This document shows positions 35,664 to 42,831 of a stretch of 64,000 nt of DNA, one piece after another (within the stretch, counting starts at the first letter, position 1; each line of letters begins with the position of its first letter). This DNA comes from Deltaproteobacteria bacterium (GTDB taxonomy: Bacteria; Desulfobacterota_D; UBA1144; Nemesobacterales; UBA2774), in contig JAVKFU010000020.1 in the NCBI GenBank assembly GCA_040223695.1, positions 62,001-126,000 on the forward strand, given 5' to 3'. The notes under the pieces are model-generated. The model made no database searches. It had not been told where the DNA came from and saw only the letters and a program-made list of their open reading frames with translations. The translations under genes and the position numbers were made by a program.

Positions 35664-36515
35664 ATGACAAATCTGGTTATTATAAGCGGCGTTTCGGGCT
35701 CGGGAAAGAGTACTGCTATGAATGTTCTGGAAGACCTGGGTTATTATTGCATCGACAATCTACCGCTTACCCTCCTGCCTAAATTCATAGAACTGTGCGA
35801 GGATTCACAAAAAGACATAAATAAAGTCGCGCTCGCGATTGATATTCGTGAGGGAATATTTTTCGACAGGGCGCCTGAAGAAATCAAAAAACTCAAAGAA
35901 AAAGGTTACCCTATTGACTTGATATTCCTCGATTCATCCGACAGCACCCTTGTAAAGAGATACAAGGAAACGCGCAGAAAACATCCGCTTTCGGAAGACG
36001 GCAACATTCTTGAGGGGATATCCAGGGAAAGAGAAATGCTAAAGGAATTAAAGGACCTCGCGACTTATAATATAGACACTTCAGACTTCAACGTACACGA
36101 GTTAAAAGAGCTGATCAAAAATAAATTCGACAAATCAACTTCCCGGAATCTAATGGTCAATATTCTCTCCTTCGGATACAAACATGGATTTCCCTACGAT
36201 GCAGACATGATATTCGACGTCAGATTTTTACCGAACCCGTATTTCATCGAAGAACTCAAAGACCTGACTGGGCATGATAAGCGAATAGAGGAATTCATTA
36301 TCGATAAAGAAGATACCCGAGAATTTATCGAAAAACTTACGGAATTCCTTGCGTTTCTCATACCGAAATATGAGAAGGAAGGCAAGGCTTATCTGACGAT
36401 AGCGATCGGATGCACGGGCGGAAAACACAGATCGGTTGTCATAGCAAACAAGATATCGGAGTACTTTCAGCACCTTTCACCGAATATAAGACACAGGGAT
36501 ATATCAAAGAGTTGA
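35664..36515 (+). CDS. rapZ: RNase adapter protein RapZ (YvcJ)
   Basis: The 283-residue protein has Walker A GVSGSGKST (9-17), LGYYCIDNLPLTLLP, the PD.RFLPNPYF region and C-terminal AIGCTGGKHRSVVIANK. RapZ controls amino-sugar synthesis through small RNA decay in enterobacteria and binds nucleotides or UDP-GlcNAc elsewhere. The ATG at 35664 with AGGGA six bases upstream gives the usual length; a TTG at 35625 would extend it by 13 residues. Confidence 0.96.
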   Translation: MTNLVIISGVSGSGKSTAMNVLEDLGYYCIDNLPLTLLPKFIELCEDSQKDINKVALAIDIREGIFFDRAPEEIKKLKEKGYPIDLIFLDSSDSTLVKRYKETRRKHPLSEDGNILEGISREREMLKELKDLATYNIDTSDFNVHELKELIKNKFDKSTSRNLMVNILSFGYKHGFPYDADMIFDVRFLPNPYFIEELKDLTGHDKRIEEFIIDKEDTREFIEKLTEFLAFLIPKYEKEGKAYLTIAIGCTGGKHRSVVIANKISEYFQHLSPNIRHRDISKS

Positions 36516-36528
36516 GGAGAATTGAGGA

Positions 36529-36942
36529 ATGGTAGGTATTGTGGTGGTAACACATGGAGAGTTGGCAAAAGAGCTCATCGCGGCTGTAAACTTCGTACTT
36601 TCATCCAGCCCATCGGTAAAAATGGAAGGGGTTTGCCTTGACCCGAGCAGGGAATTCGAAACCTTTAAGCAAGAAATCAAAAATGCGATAAAGAAAGTAA
36701 AGGGAAAAGACGGCATACTTCTCGTAACGGATATGTTCGGCGGCACGCCTTCCAATATAAGCCTTACATTCCTGGATAACAATAATATAGAGGTAGTCTC
36801 AGGGGTAAACCTGCCGATGCTGCTCAAGCTCGCAACACTTTCAGACAAGATAACCCTGAGCGAAGCCGTTAAAATAGCCGAATCCGCCGGAAGGGATAAT
36901 ATCATCGTCGCCAGTAAACTCCTTCAAGACAGAAACAGCTGA
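36529..36942 (+). CDS. PTS mannose-family EIIA domain protein
   Basis: The 137 residues form a stand-alone EIIA(Man) domain with active-site H9 in VVVTHGELAKEL and TDMFGGTPSN. It follows rapZ by 13 bp. In this gene order such a protein is usually regulatory, since no EIIB, C or D components are near. In many related genomes HPr and EI come next; here an unrelated small gene does. Confidence 0.92.
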   Translation: MVGIVVVTHGELAKELIAAVNFVLSSSPSVKMEGVCLDPSREFETFKQEIKNAIKKVKGKDGILLVTDMFGGTPSNISLTFLDNNNIEVVSGVNLPMLLKLATLSDKITLSEAVKIAESAGRDNIIVASKLLQDRNS

Positions 36943-37013
36943 ACAATATTCTGCCCGGGACTACACGACGACAGTCCCTACCTTGATTTGAAAACCCGCT
37001 TATCTCGTACTTG

Positions 37014-37370
37014 ATGAACACCGGTATAAACGGTTACAATATAAAGATGGATAAAGAAGATATAGAAAAAATAATCGAGGCGTGGAAAAATCACCTGCTT
37101 GTAGGCCCGCTCGAAGGATATGAGCTTGAAATCGATGATAAGATTCCCCGTTCATTCGCCGCAATAGCACTTTATCTGGACTCCAGAACGGTTAAAGCAG
37201 CGGGAGAGATTGAAGAATTCTACGAAGGTTACAGGCAGGCAGCTGTGGATGTTTTAAACCTGATCGGCGTTGAGATTTCGCAGGACGATCAGATGAAGGT
37301 AATATCGCTTTATAAAAAAGAAAGCGACGACTCAAAACAAGAGGAACTGAAAAAACATATCTGGGGTTAA
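37014..37370 (+). CDS. Conserved-looking hypothetical protein, soluble and helical
   Basis: About 118 residues, charged and mostly helical (MDKEDIEKIIEAWKNHLLVG, FYEGYRQAAVDVLNLIGVE), with no signal peptide and no motif I recognise. The start is unsure: ATG 37014 or ATG 37047 (MDKEDIEK); neither has a strong Shine-Dalgarno. It sits between EIIA(Man) and a HAD phosphatase, in the place where HPr might be expected, but lacks the HPr active-site pattern around His-15 (GLHARP). Confidence 0.6.
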   Translation: MNTGINGYNIKMDKEDIEKIIEAWKNHLLVGPLEGYELEIDDKIPRSFAAIALYLDSRTVKAAGEIEEFYEGYRQAAVDVLNLIGVEISQDDQMKVISLYKKESDDSKQEELKKHIWG

Positions 37371-37441
37371 TAATTACTCTTTTAAGCCCGCCCAAATATA
37401 CGATATTCAACAGAGCTTTTTTCCGGCGCATATAAAACCAA

Positions 37442-38269
37442 ATGAAACTGGCTGACTTATTCGACTGTTTTCTTATAGATCTGGACGGGGTGGTCTATGT
37501 AGGGGAAAAGCCCACCGGGGGCTCGGCTGAAACTATCAATACGCTAAAAAAAATGGGAAAACTGGTTATCTTCATAACCAACGACCCCCGAAGAACGGCG
37601 TCCGAATACTCGAAGAAACTGAGAGATATGGGAATCCTTACAAAACCCGGAGATTTAGTAACCTCGGGCATGGCGATCGCCTATCATATCAAGTCGGAAT
37701 ACGATGATCTGGGAAATAAGAAAGCGTACGTTATAGGAAGCCGGGCCCTTAAAGACGAGATCGAGCTTACGGGACTTAAACTCGCTCGTGGTGAGGAGGC
37801 GAAGAAGGCGGATTTTGTCATAATGGGCGGACACCCCGAGTTCCATTACGAAGAAATCAAGCTGGCCACGCTCGCCATAGGAAACGGAGCGCTTTTTTTC
37901 GCCACTAACCGTGACCCGGCTTATCCGACCGAGGAAGGACTCGTTCCGGCGACAGGAGCGATGCTGGCGTGTATTGAGACCGCATCAGGCAAGAAGGCCG
38001 TTGTAGCGGGCAAGCCGGAAATTATAATGTTCGAGGTGGCGCTCGCGGAGAATCTCCACAGAGACAAGCACAGATTAGCGATCATCGGCGACCGCCTCGA
38101 CACCGACATCGAGGGCGGAAAGAATGCGGGCATTTCCACGATACTGGCCCTTTCCGGATCGACAGACGAGAAAGAGGCATCGGAGTCCGAAATTAAACCC
38201 GACTATATAATTAAAGACCTGAGAGACCTTCTGAAGGAAGTTGCCGGGGCTCAAAAATTCAATGCCTAG
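37442..38269 (+). CDS. HAD-IIA family phosphatase (NagD-like)
   Basis: The 275 residues show HAD motif I D13-L-D15-G (FLIDLDGVVYVGE), motif II (FITNDPRRTASEYS), the class II cap and motif IV (IIGDRLDTDIEGG). It resembles NagD, PGP or 4-nitrophenylphosphatase types that act on sugar or nucleotide phosphates. It overlaps the next gene by 8 bp, so the two are coupled. Confidence 0.9.
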   Translation: MKLADLFDCFLIDLDGVVYVGEKPTGGSAETINTLKKMGKLVIFITNDPRRTASEYSKKLRDMGILTKPGDLVTSGMAIAYHIKSEYDDLGNKKAYVIGSRALKDEIELTGLKLARGEEAKKADFVIMGGHPEFHYEEIKLATLAIGNGALFFATNRDPAYPTEEGLVPATGAMLACIETASGKKAVVAGKPEIIMFEVALAENLHRDKHRLAIIGDRLDTDIEGGKNAGISTILALSGSTDEKEASESEIKPDYIIKDLRDLLKEVAGAQKFNA

Positions 38270-39062
38270 AGTCAAAATAAACTCCGTTAGTCTCAACTAT
38301 GAGCTAACCGGCAGGGGACCTATCGTGGTATTTATTAACGGCCTGACTATGGATTTAAACGGCTGGCTGCTTCAGGTAGACCCGTTCGGCGGAAAATACT
38401 CCGTTCTGAGATACGACTGCAGGGGCCAGGGCCTCTCCGATAAGCCCGACAGTCCTTATTCCCAGGAAATGCACGCGGAGGACCTGCGAAATCTTCTTCA
38501 AAAGCTGGACATTCCAAAGGCCCACATCATCGGCTTATCGAACGGCGGCATGATCGCGCAGCACTTCGCCCTTCTTTGTCCTGAAAAAATAGGCGCGCTT
38601 GTGCTCGTGGACACATGCAGTTACGTGGGCAAGCTCCTTGAGCTTACTATAGAGTCGTGGATTAGAGCCGCGGAGGAGGGAGGCGGCAGCCTCAGATACG
38701 ACGCGGCCCTCCCCTATCTCTTTTCGGAGGCATTTACGAAAAAAAATATCGATAAAATCCTCGTCATGAAAGAAGTGAGTATACAAAACAATCCTGTAAA
38801 AACGTTTATCAATCTCGCAAAGGCGAGCATGAGGCACGACCTGAGTGAACGGATTTCAGATATCAGCTGCCCCACACTTATAATAGCGGGAGAGGAGGAC
38901 ATCCTCATCCCACCGAGGTATTCAAGAATATTGACGCAGAGTATAAAGAACTCGAAGCTTGTCATTCTTAAGAACTGCGGCCATGTCCCGCCTATAGAAA
39001 TACCCGAGCAATTTAACAAAACGGTAATGAATTTTCTCGCAGAGCATGACGGACTCATCTGA
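38262..39062 (+). CDS. Alpha/beta-fold hydrolase
   Basis: The 266 residues have nucleophile S93 in GLSNGGMIAQ, the oxyanion region (VVFINGLTMDLNGW), Asp in GEEDILIPPRYS and the His in KNCGHVPPIEIPEQF. It is of the 3-oxoadipate enol-lactonase/esterase type. The ATG at 38262 overlaps the HAD stop; a TTG at 38241 would lengthen it. The substrate cannot be told; the tight coupling to a phosphatase suggests a shared pathway. Confidence 0.88.
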   Translation: MPRVKINSVSLNYELTGRGPIVVFINGLTMDLNGWLLQVDPFGGKYSVLRYDCRGQGLSDKPDSPYSQEMHAEDLRNLLQKLDIPKAHIIGLSNGGMIAQHFALLCPEKIGALVLVDTCSYVGKLLELTIESWIRAAEEGGGSLRYDAALPYLFSEAFTKKNIDKILVMKEVSIQNNPVKTFINLAKASMRHDLSERISDISCPTLIIAGEEDILIPPRYSRILTQSIKNSKLVILKNCGHVPPIEIPEQFNKTVMNFLAEHDGLI

Positions 39063-39272
39063 ATCGATGTCCCGTATAATAATCCGCACGCTCTTTTATC
39101 CTCGATCCGTCGGATTCAGGCTGTCTTGCGCATAAATAGCAAATATAACGCCCCCGACGTTGTTCAGGTAAAATATTAATAATATTCCGGTAATCACTTT
39201 ATATATTCCTCTTTCAGACACTAAAAATAAAATTAACCGCTGGAAGAAGCAAGGGTTGGTACTGGAAACTCT

Positions 39273-40223
39273 ATGAAGAACGAATTGTCCGCGAACAAGA
39301 CAGGCTTTCTCGGCAGATCGAATAACAAGGGAATCCTGTGGATGGTATTGGGCGGCTTCGCTTTCTCCACAATGGCGGCGCTGGCCCACGAGCTGGGGCA
39401 ACAATGTGATTGGCTTATTATCGTCTTTGTACGGATGTTCATATCATTCGTAATCGCGTTCGGACTTGCGCTCAGGGCGGGATTAAACCCGTTTCTTCTA
39501 AACAGACCGCTGCTCTGGGTAAGAAGCCTCGTCGGAAGCTCGGCAATGCTGGCGACCTTTTACGCGATAACCATGTTACCCATCTCGGACGTTGCGGTAA
39601 TCACGGAAACGCGACCCATATGGGTCGCGATACTGGCGGGCTATCTAATAGGGGAATTCACCGGCAAAAGGATATGGCTTTCGATTATCTTCGGTATGGC
39701 TGGGGTTATATTGGTTGAGCACCCGCACATAGCCGAACATAATTTTGCGGGACTGGTCGCTCTATACGCCGCGTTTGCAGGCTCTATCGTTATGATCTGC
39801 CTTCGCAAACTGCGGGATATCGATCTGAGGGTGATAGTAACCCATTTTTCAGGCACGGCCACGATCGTGAGCTTAATATCAATTTTTATGCTGCGGGAAA
39901 GCGTCGACGTGACTCTCCTCAACAATACCACCGTAATTGCTATGCTGCTGGGTGTCGGCATATTCGGAACAATAGGGCAGCTGGCAATGACGAAGGCTTT
40001 TTCCATAGGGGAGGCGCCCAGCGTAGCATCGGCAGGATACATCAAGGTAGGTTTCGCCTCGGGATACGATCTGATAATCTGGAATCACGTGTTCGAGTTG
40101 CCCACGCTTTTGGGCATGGCGCTCATTTTCTTGTCTACCGGATGGCTTTTGAAGCTCAACGGAAATAAACGGGAAGAGACATTAAGCGAAAAGCCGCAAA
40201 GACTCGCGTCTGAAGAGGAATAG
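39273..40223 (+). CDS. EamA/DMT-family inner-membrane transporter
   Basis: The 316 residues contain about ten membrane helices in two EamA repeats (about 20-150 and 165-300), e.g. SSAMLATFYAITMLPISDVAVI and TIGQLAMTKAFSIGEAPSV. Members export amino acids or other metabolites; specificity is unknown. It stands alone, 210 bp after the hydrolase and convergent with the WG-repeat gene. Confidence 0.9.
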   Translation: MKNELSANKTGFLGRSNNKGILWMVLGGFAFSTMAALAHELGQQCDWLIIVFVRMFISFVIAFGLALRAGLNPFLLNRPLLWVRSLVGSSAMLATFYAITMLPISDVAVITETRPIWVAILAGYLIGEFTGKRIWLSIIFGMAGVILVEHPHIAEHNFAGLVALYAAFAGSIVMICLRKLRDIDLRVIVTHFSGTATIVSLISIFMLRESVDVTLLNNTTVIAMLLGVGIFGTIGQLAMTKAFSIGEAPSVASAGYIKVGFASGYDLIIWNHVFELPTLLGMALIFLSTGWLLKLNGNKREETLSEKPQRLASEEE

Positions 40224-40237
40224 AGCGTCAATAAAAA

Positions 40238-41245
40238 TCAATCGAAGGATTTCCAGACAAAGTCCCCATTCCTGTCTATATAAGCCCACTTTCCGCCCCC
40301 AAGCTCCACTATTGAGAGTCCGTTGGAAAAGCTCACTGCAGTCCGGAACCGGGGCTCGATCACAATCTCGCCTCTCTTGTTGACGAACCCCCATTTATCC
40401 CCCGTCCTCACGCTTGCGAGACCCTCGGAGAAATCCCCAGTCTCATCAAATTCAGGCTGCACTATAATCACCCCCTCTTTATTAATGAAACCGTATTTGC
40501 CGTTCTTCATAATTGCGGCGGCGCCCTCTTTAAAATGCCTCGCCCCTTCAAAGTCCGTCTCGAGCCTGACCTCTCCGAACCTGTCCAGATAAACGTATTT
40601 CCCGTCGGAAAATACACACGCCAGCCCCTCTGAGAATCCCTCGGCCCAATCGTACCCCGGTTCGATGAAGACATTCCCGTTCTTTTTTATATAACCGCCC
40701 TTGCCTTCGACGACCACAAGCGCCAGCCCGTCCGAGAACCCGAACGCCCTGTCATACCCGGGATCGATCACCATTTTGCCCTCTTTGTTTATGTAACCCC
40801 ATCTGCCGTTCACTTTCACACTGGCGAGTCCCTCGGAAAACGGCTCCGCTTTTTCAAACAGGGGATCAGCGACAACCTTACCAACCCTGTCTATGTATCC
40901 GTACCGTCCGTCCACCTTCACGTGGGCGAGCCCTTCCGAGAAAGTATGGGCCTCCTTATACTCGGGCGTTATCACCATGACATCGAATTCATTTATGTAA
41001 CCCCATTTCCCGTCCTTTTTGACAAGCGCCCTGTCTTCCGAAAAATCGACGGCCCCTTCGTATTTCAGCGGAATTACGATGTCGCCCTTTTTATCTATAA
41101 ATCCCCACTTGTTCTCTCTCTCGACAGGAAAAAGAGCGACGCCCCCCGAATCACCCCCGTACCGGGAGCCGGAAGTAGCGCATGATATGACTGCAAGCAG
41201 AAAAAATATCAAAGCAAATACATAATGACGTTTCAAACGAATCAC
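40238..41245 (-). CDS. WG-repeat lipoprotein
   Basis: The 335 residues begin with a lipoprotein signal (FALIFFLLAVISC, Cys 22). Eight complete and one terminal WG repeats of about 34 residues follow (KWGFIDKKGDIVIPLKYE and variants), each with the FSEGLA linker. Repeats 5 and 6 are eroded (KGGYIK, KYVYLD). The annotated start is GTG 41245, but TTG 41236 has a better-spaced AAGGGTGA. Probably surface or periplasmic binding; function unknown. Confidence 0.9.
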   Translation of the reverse strand: MIRLKRHYVFALIFFLLAVISCATSGSRYGGDSGGVALFPVERENKWGFIDKKGDIVIPLKYEGAVDFSEDRALVKKDGKWGYINEFDVMVITPEYKEAHTFSEGLAHVKVDGRYGYIDRVGKVVADPLFEKAEPFSEGLASVKVNGRWGYINKEGKMVIDPGYDRAFGFSDGLALVVVEGKGGYIKKNGNVFIEPGYDWAEGFSEGLACVFSDGKYVYLDRFGEVRLETDFEGARHFKEGAAAIMKNGKYGFINKEGVIIVQPEFDETGDFSEGLASVRTGDKWGFVNKRGEIVIEPRFRTAVSFSNGLSIVELGGGKWAYIDRNGDFVWKSFD

Positions 41246-41374
41246 CCTTTTTTATTTCATATGAACGATTTATACCGACTAAAATAAATTTCCCGGGGAA
41301 TAATCTTAAACAATAATCGAGTTTTTTTAAAGAAAAGCCGGATATATAATATACCGGTAGCCAGTATATCCTTT

Positions 41375-41424
41375 GGGGCCTGATGCAAAGCTAGACATGG
41401 GTTCTGCAAATTGCCCCGCAGAAC
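41375..41424. other. Structured intergenic element with possible pseudoknot
   Basis: GTTCTGC (41401-41407) and GCAGAAC (41418-41424) form a perfect 7-bp hairpin whose 10-base loop ends in GCCCC (41413-41417). GGGGC at 41375-41379 is exactly complementary to that loop segment, so a pseudoknot is possible on either strand. It lies between the WG-repeat gene and the adh terminator, and upstream of the WG-repeat gene. A leader RNA or small RNA is possible; no known riboswitch class was recognised. Confidence 0.35.
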
Positions 41425-41471
41425 AAGAGTAACAATATTACTACGCCGCGAATTTTATATAATAAACATAG

Positions 41472-41508
41472 AATAAAAATAGACGGGACCGGGTTTGATT
41501 CCGGCCCC
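41472..41508 (-). terminator. Intrinsic terminator after the alcohol dehydrogenase gene
   Basis: On the minus strand GGGGCCGG (41508-41501) pairs with CCGGTCCC (41492-41485) with one G-U pair and an 8-base loop, followed by a T-rich run (CTATTTTTATTC). The G-U pair would be an A-C mismatch on the plus strand, which supports minus-strand use. It begins 15 bases after the stop at 41523. Confidence 0.75.
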
Positions 41509-41522
41509 TTGAGATTTCAGGT

Positions 41523-42578
41523 TCAGGTTTCGATAACAACCTTGATGGCGTTATCTATCCTCTGGTCCATCATTTCATAACCCCTGGCGCATTCCTCAAG
41601 CGGGAGCCTGTGAGAGATAACGTGTGTCGGGTCCAGCTTCCCCTCCTCGACCAGCTTCATCAGCCGGGGTATGTACGCCCTTGAAGGCGCCACTCCGCCG
41701 CTCAGATGCAGGTTCCTCAGGAAAAAATCGGTCATGTTCATCGGATACGGCTCCCAGAACAGTCCGGTTATGGAAACAGTGCCCCCGGGCCTGACGATTT
41801 CAAAGCAGGATTGCAGGGAATCCGTATTACCTACACATTCAATAACAACATTAGCGCCGAGACCGTTCGTAATTTCTCTTATCATCTCCCCGGGGTCCTC
41901 ATTCTTCGAGTTTATAACGGTCGTCGCGCCGTATTTTTTCGCTATATCGAGCCTGTAGTCATGATGTCCTACGGTGATGACGTTTGAGGGATCAAAAAGA
42001 GTGGCGCCATAGGTGGCAAACAGTCCGACAGCGCCGTCCCCGAGGACGACCACCGTATCCCCCGGCTGTATGTTGCCGGAATTGGCACCGTGGTATCCCG
42101 TGGAGACGTTATCGCCGAGGAAAAGCGTTCTTTCGTCCTCGCTGTCGTCGGATAAACTCTCGGGTGTCTTTACCAGGGTACCCTCGGCATGGGGGACCTT
42201 TATATAGTCTGCCTGACAGCCGCCGTGCCCGCCGAGTATATCCCCGAAGCCGAAACATCCCCCCTTCACGCAGGATGTATGAAGACCCTTTTCACAGTAA
42301 TGACAGTCGCCGCAGCTTATCCAGAACGGTCCTATCACCTTGTCCCCTTTTTTTAGAGACTTGACGCCGCTTCCCACCTCCTCGACGCGGCCCACAAACT
42401 CGTGTCCCAGCGTATCGCCTTCATTGAGCTCGAAATGCCCCCTGTAAATATGAAGATCAGAACCGCATATGCCCCCTTTTGTTATTTTCACTATAACGTC
42501 TGACGGCTCCTTTATTACCGGGTCGGGGACATCTTCCACCCTTACGTCCTTAAGTCCATGGTAAACAGCTGCTTTCAT
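41523..42578 (-). CDS. Zinc-dependent medium-chain alcohol dehydrogenase
   Basis: The 351 residues have catalytic zinc ligands C38, H59 and E60 (ICGSDLH; TLGHEFVG), structural zinc cysteines C89, C92, C95 and C103, and a Rossmann loop VLGDGAVGLFATYGA. It is an NAD(P)-dependent MDR enzyme of the threonine/sorbitol/formaldehyde dehydrogenase group; substrate unknown. The start is ATG 42578 with GGAGG upstream; an open frame runs 71 codons further but has no family similarity. Promoter and terminator indicate a one-gene unit. Confidence 0.93.
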   Translation of the reverse strand: MKAAVYHGLKDVRVEDVPDPVIKEPSDVIVKITKGGICGSDLHIYRGHFELNEGDTLGHEFVGRVEEVGSGVKSLKKGDKVIGPFWISCGDCHYCEKGLHTSCVKGGCFGFGDILGGHGGCQADYIKVPHAEGTLVKTPESLSDDSEDERTLFLGDNVSTGYHGANSGNIQPGDTVVVLGDGAVGLFATYGATLFDPSNVITVGHHDYRLDIAKKYGATTVINSKNEDPGEMIREITNGLGANVVIECVGNTDSLQSCFEIVRPGGTVSITGLFWEPYPMNMTDFFLRNLHLSGGVAPSRAYIPRLMKLVEEGKLDPTHVISHRLPLEECARGYEMMDQRIDNAIKVVIET

Positions 42579-42632
42579 ATTGCCTCCATTTAGTTGATTA
42601 CGTATGCCGAAATTAATCTTATCTCGTTTTTT

Positions 42633-42661
42633 ATTGCAACACGCAGCGTAGTAAAAGTCAA
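42633..42661 (-). promoter_or_regulatory. Predicted sigma-70 promoter for the alcohol dehydrogenase gene
   Basis: On the minus strand TTGACT (42661-42656), a 17-base spacer and TGCAAT (42638-42633). The -35 has five consensus bases and the -10 four. The leader would be about 48 bases. Confidence 0.5.
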
Positions 42662-42831
42662 ATTCAATAGAACTTGCACTCTTTCCCTGAATATACAATA
42701 ATCTCAATATCGGTTTCACCGATGTGGAATTCAATTCGTTTTGATAGGTATTTACATAATGGTAGTATTTTAAGCTGAACTGAATTATCAATTGAAATTA
42801 TTGGTTTATATGCCCAGGGAGAGGACTACTA

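Noticed and set aside
39096-39194. Short minus-strand frame with a hydrophobic stretch (GTG start, about 33 codons)
   Set aside because: A fair Shine-Dalgarno exists, but the frame is very short, the start is GTG, and nothing around supports it.
41485-41508. tRNA or tmRNA T-arm-like sequence (GGTTTGATTCC)
   Set aside because: No acceptor stem, anticodon arm or CCA fits around it; it is better explained as the adh terminator.
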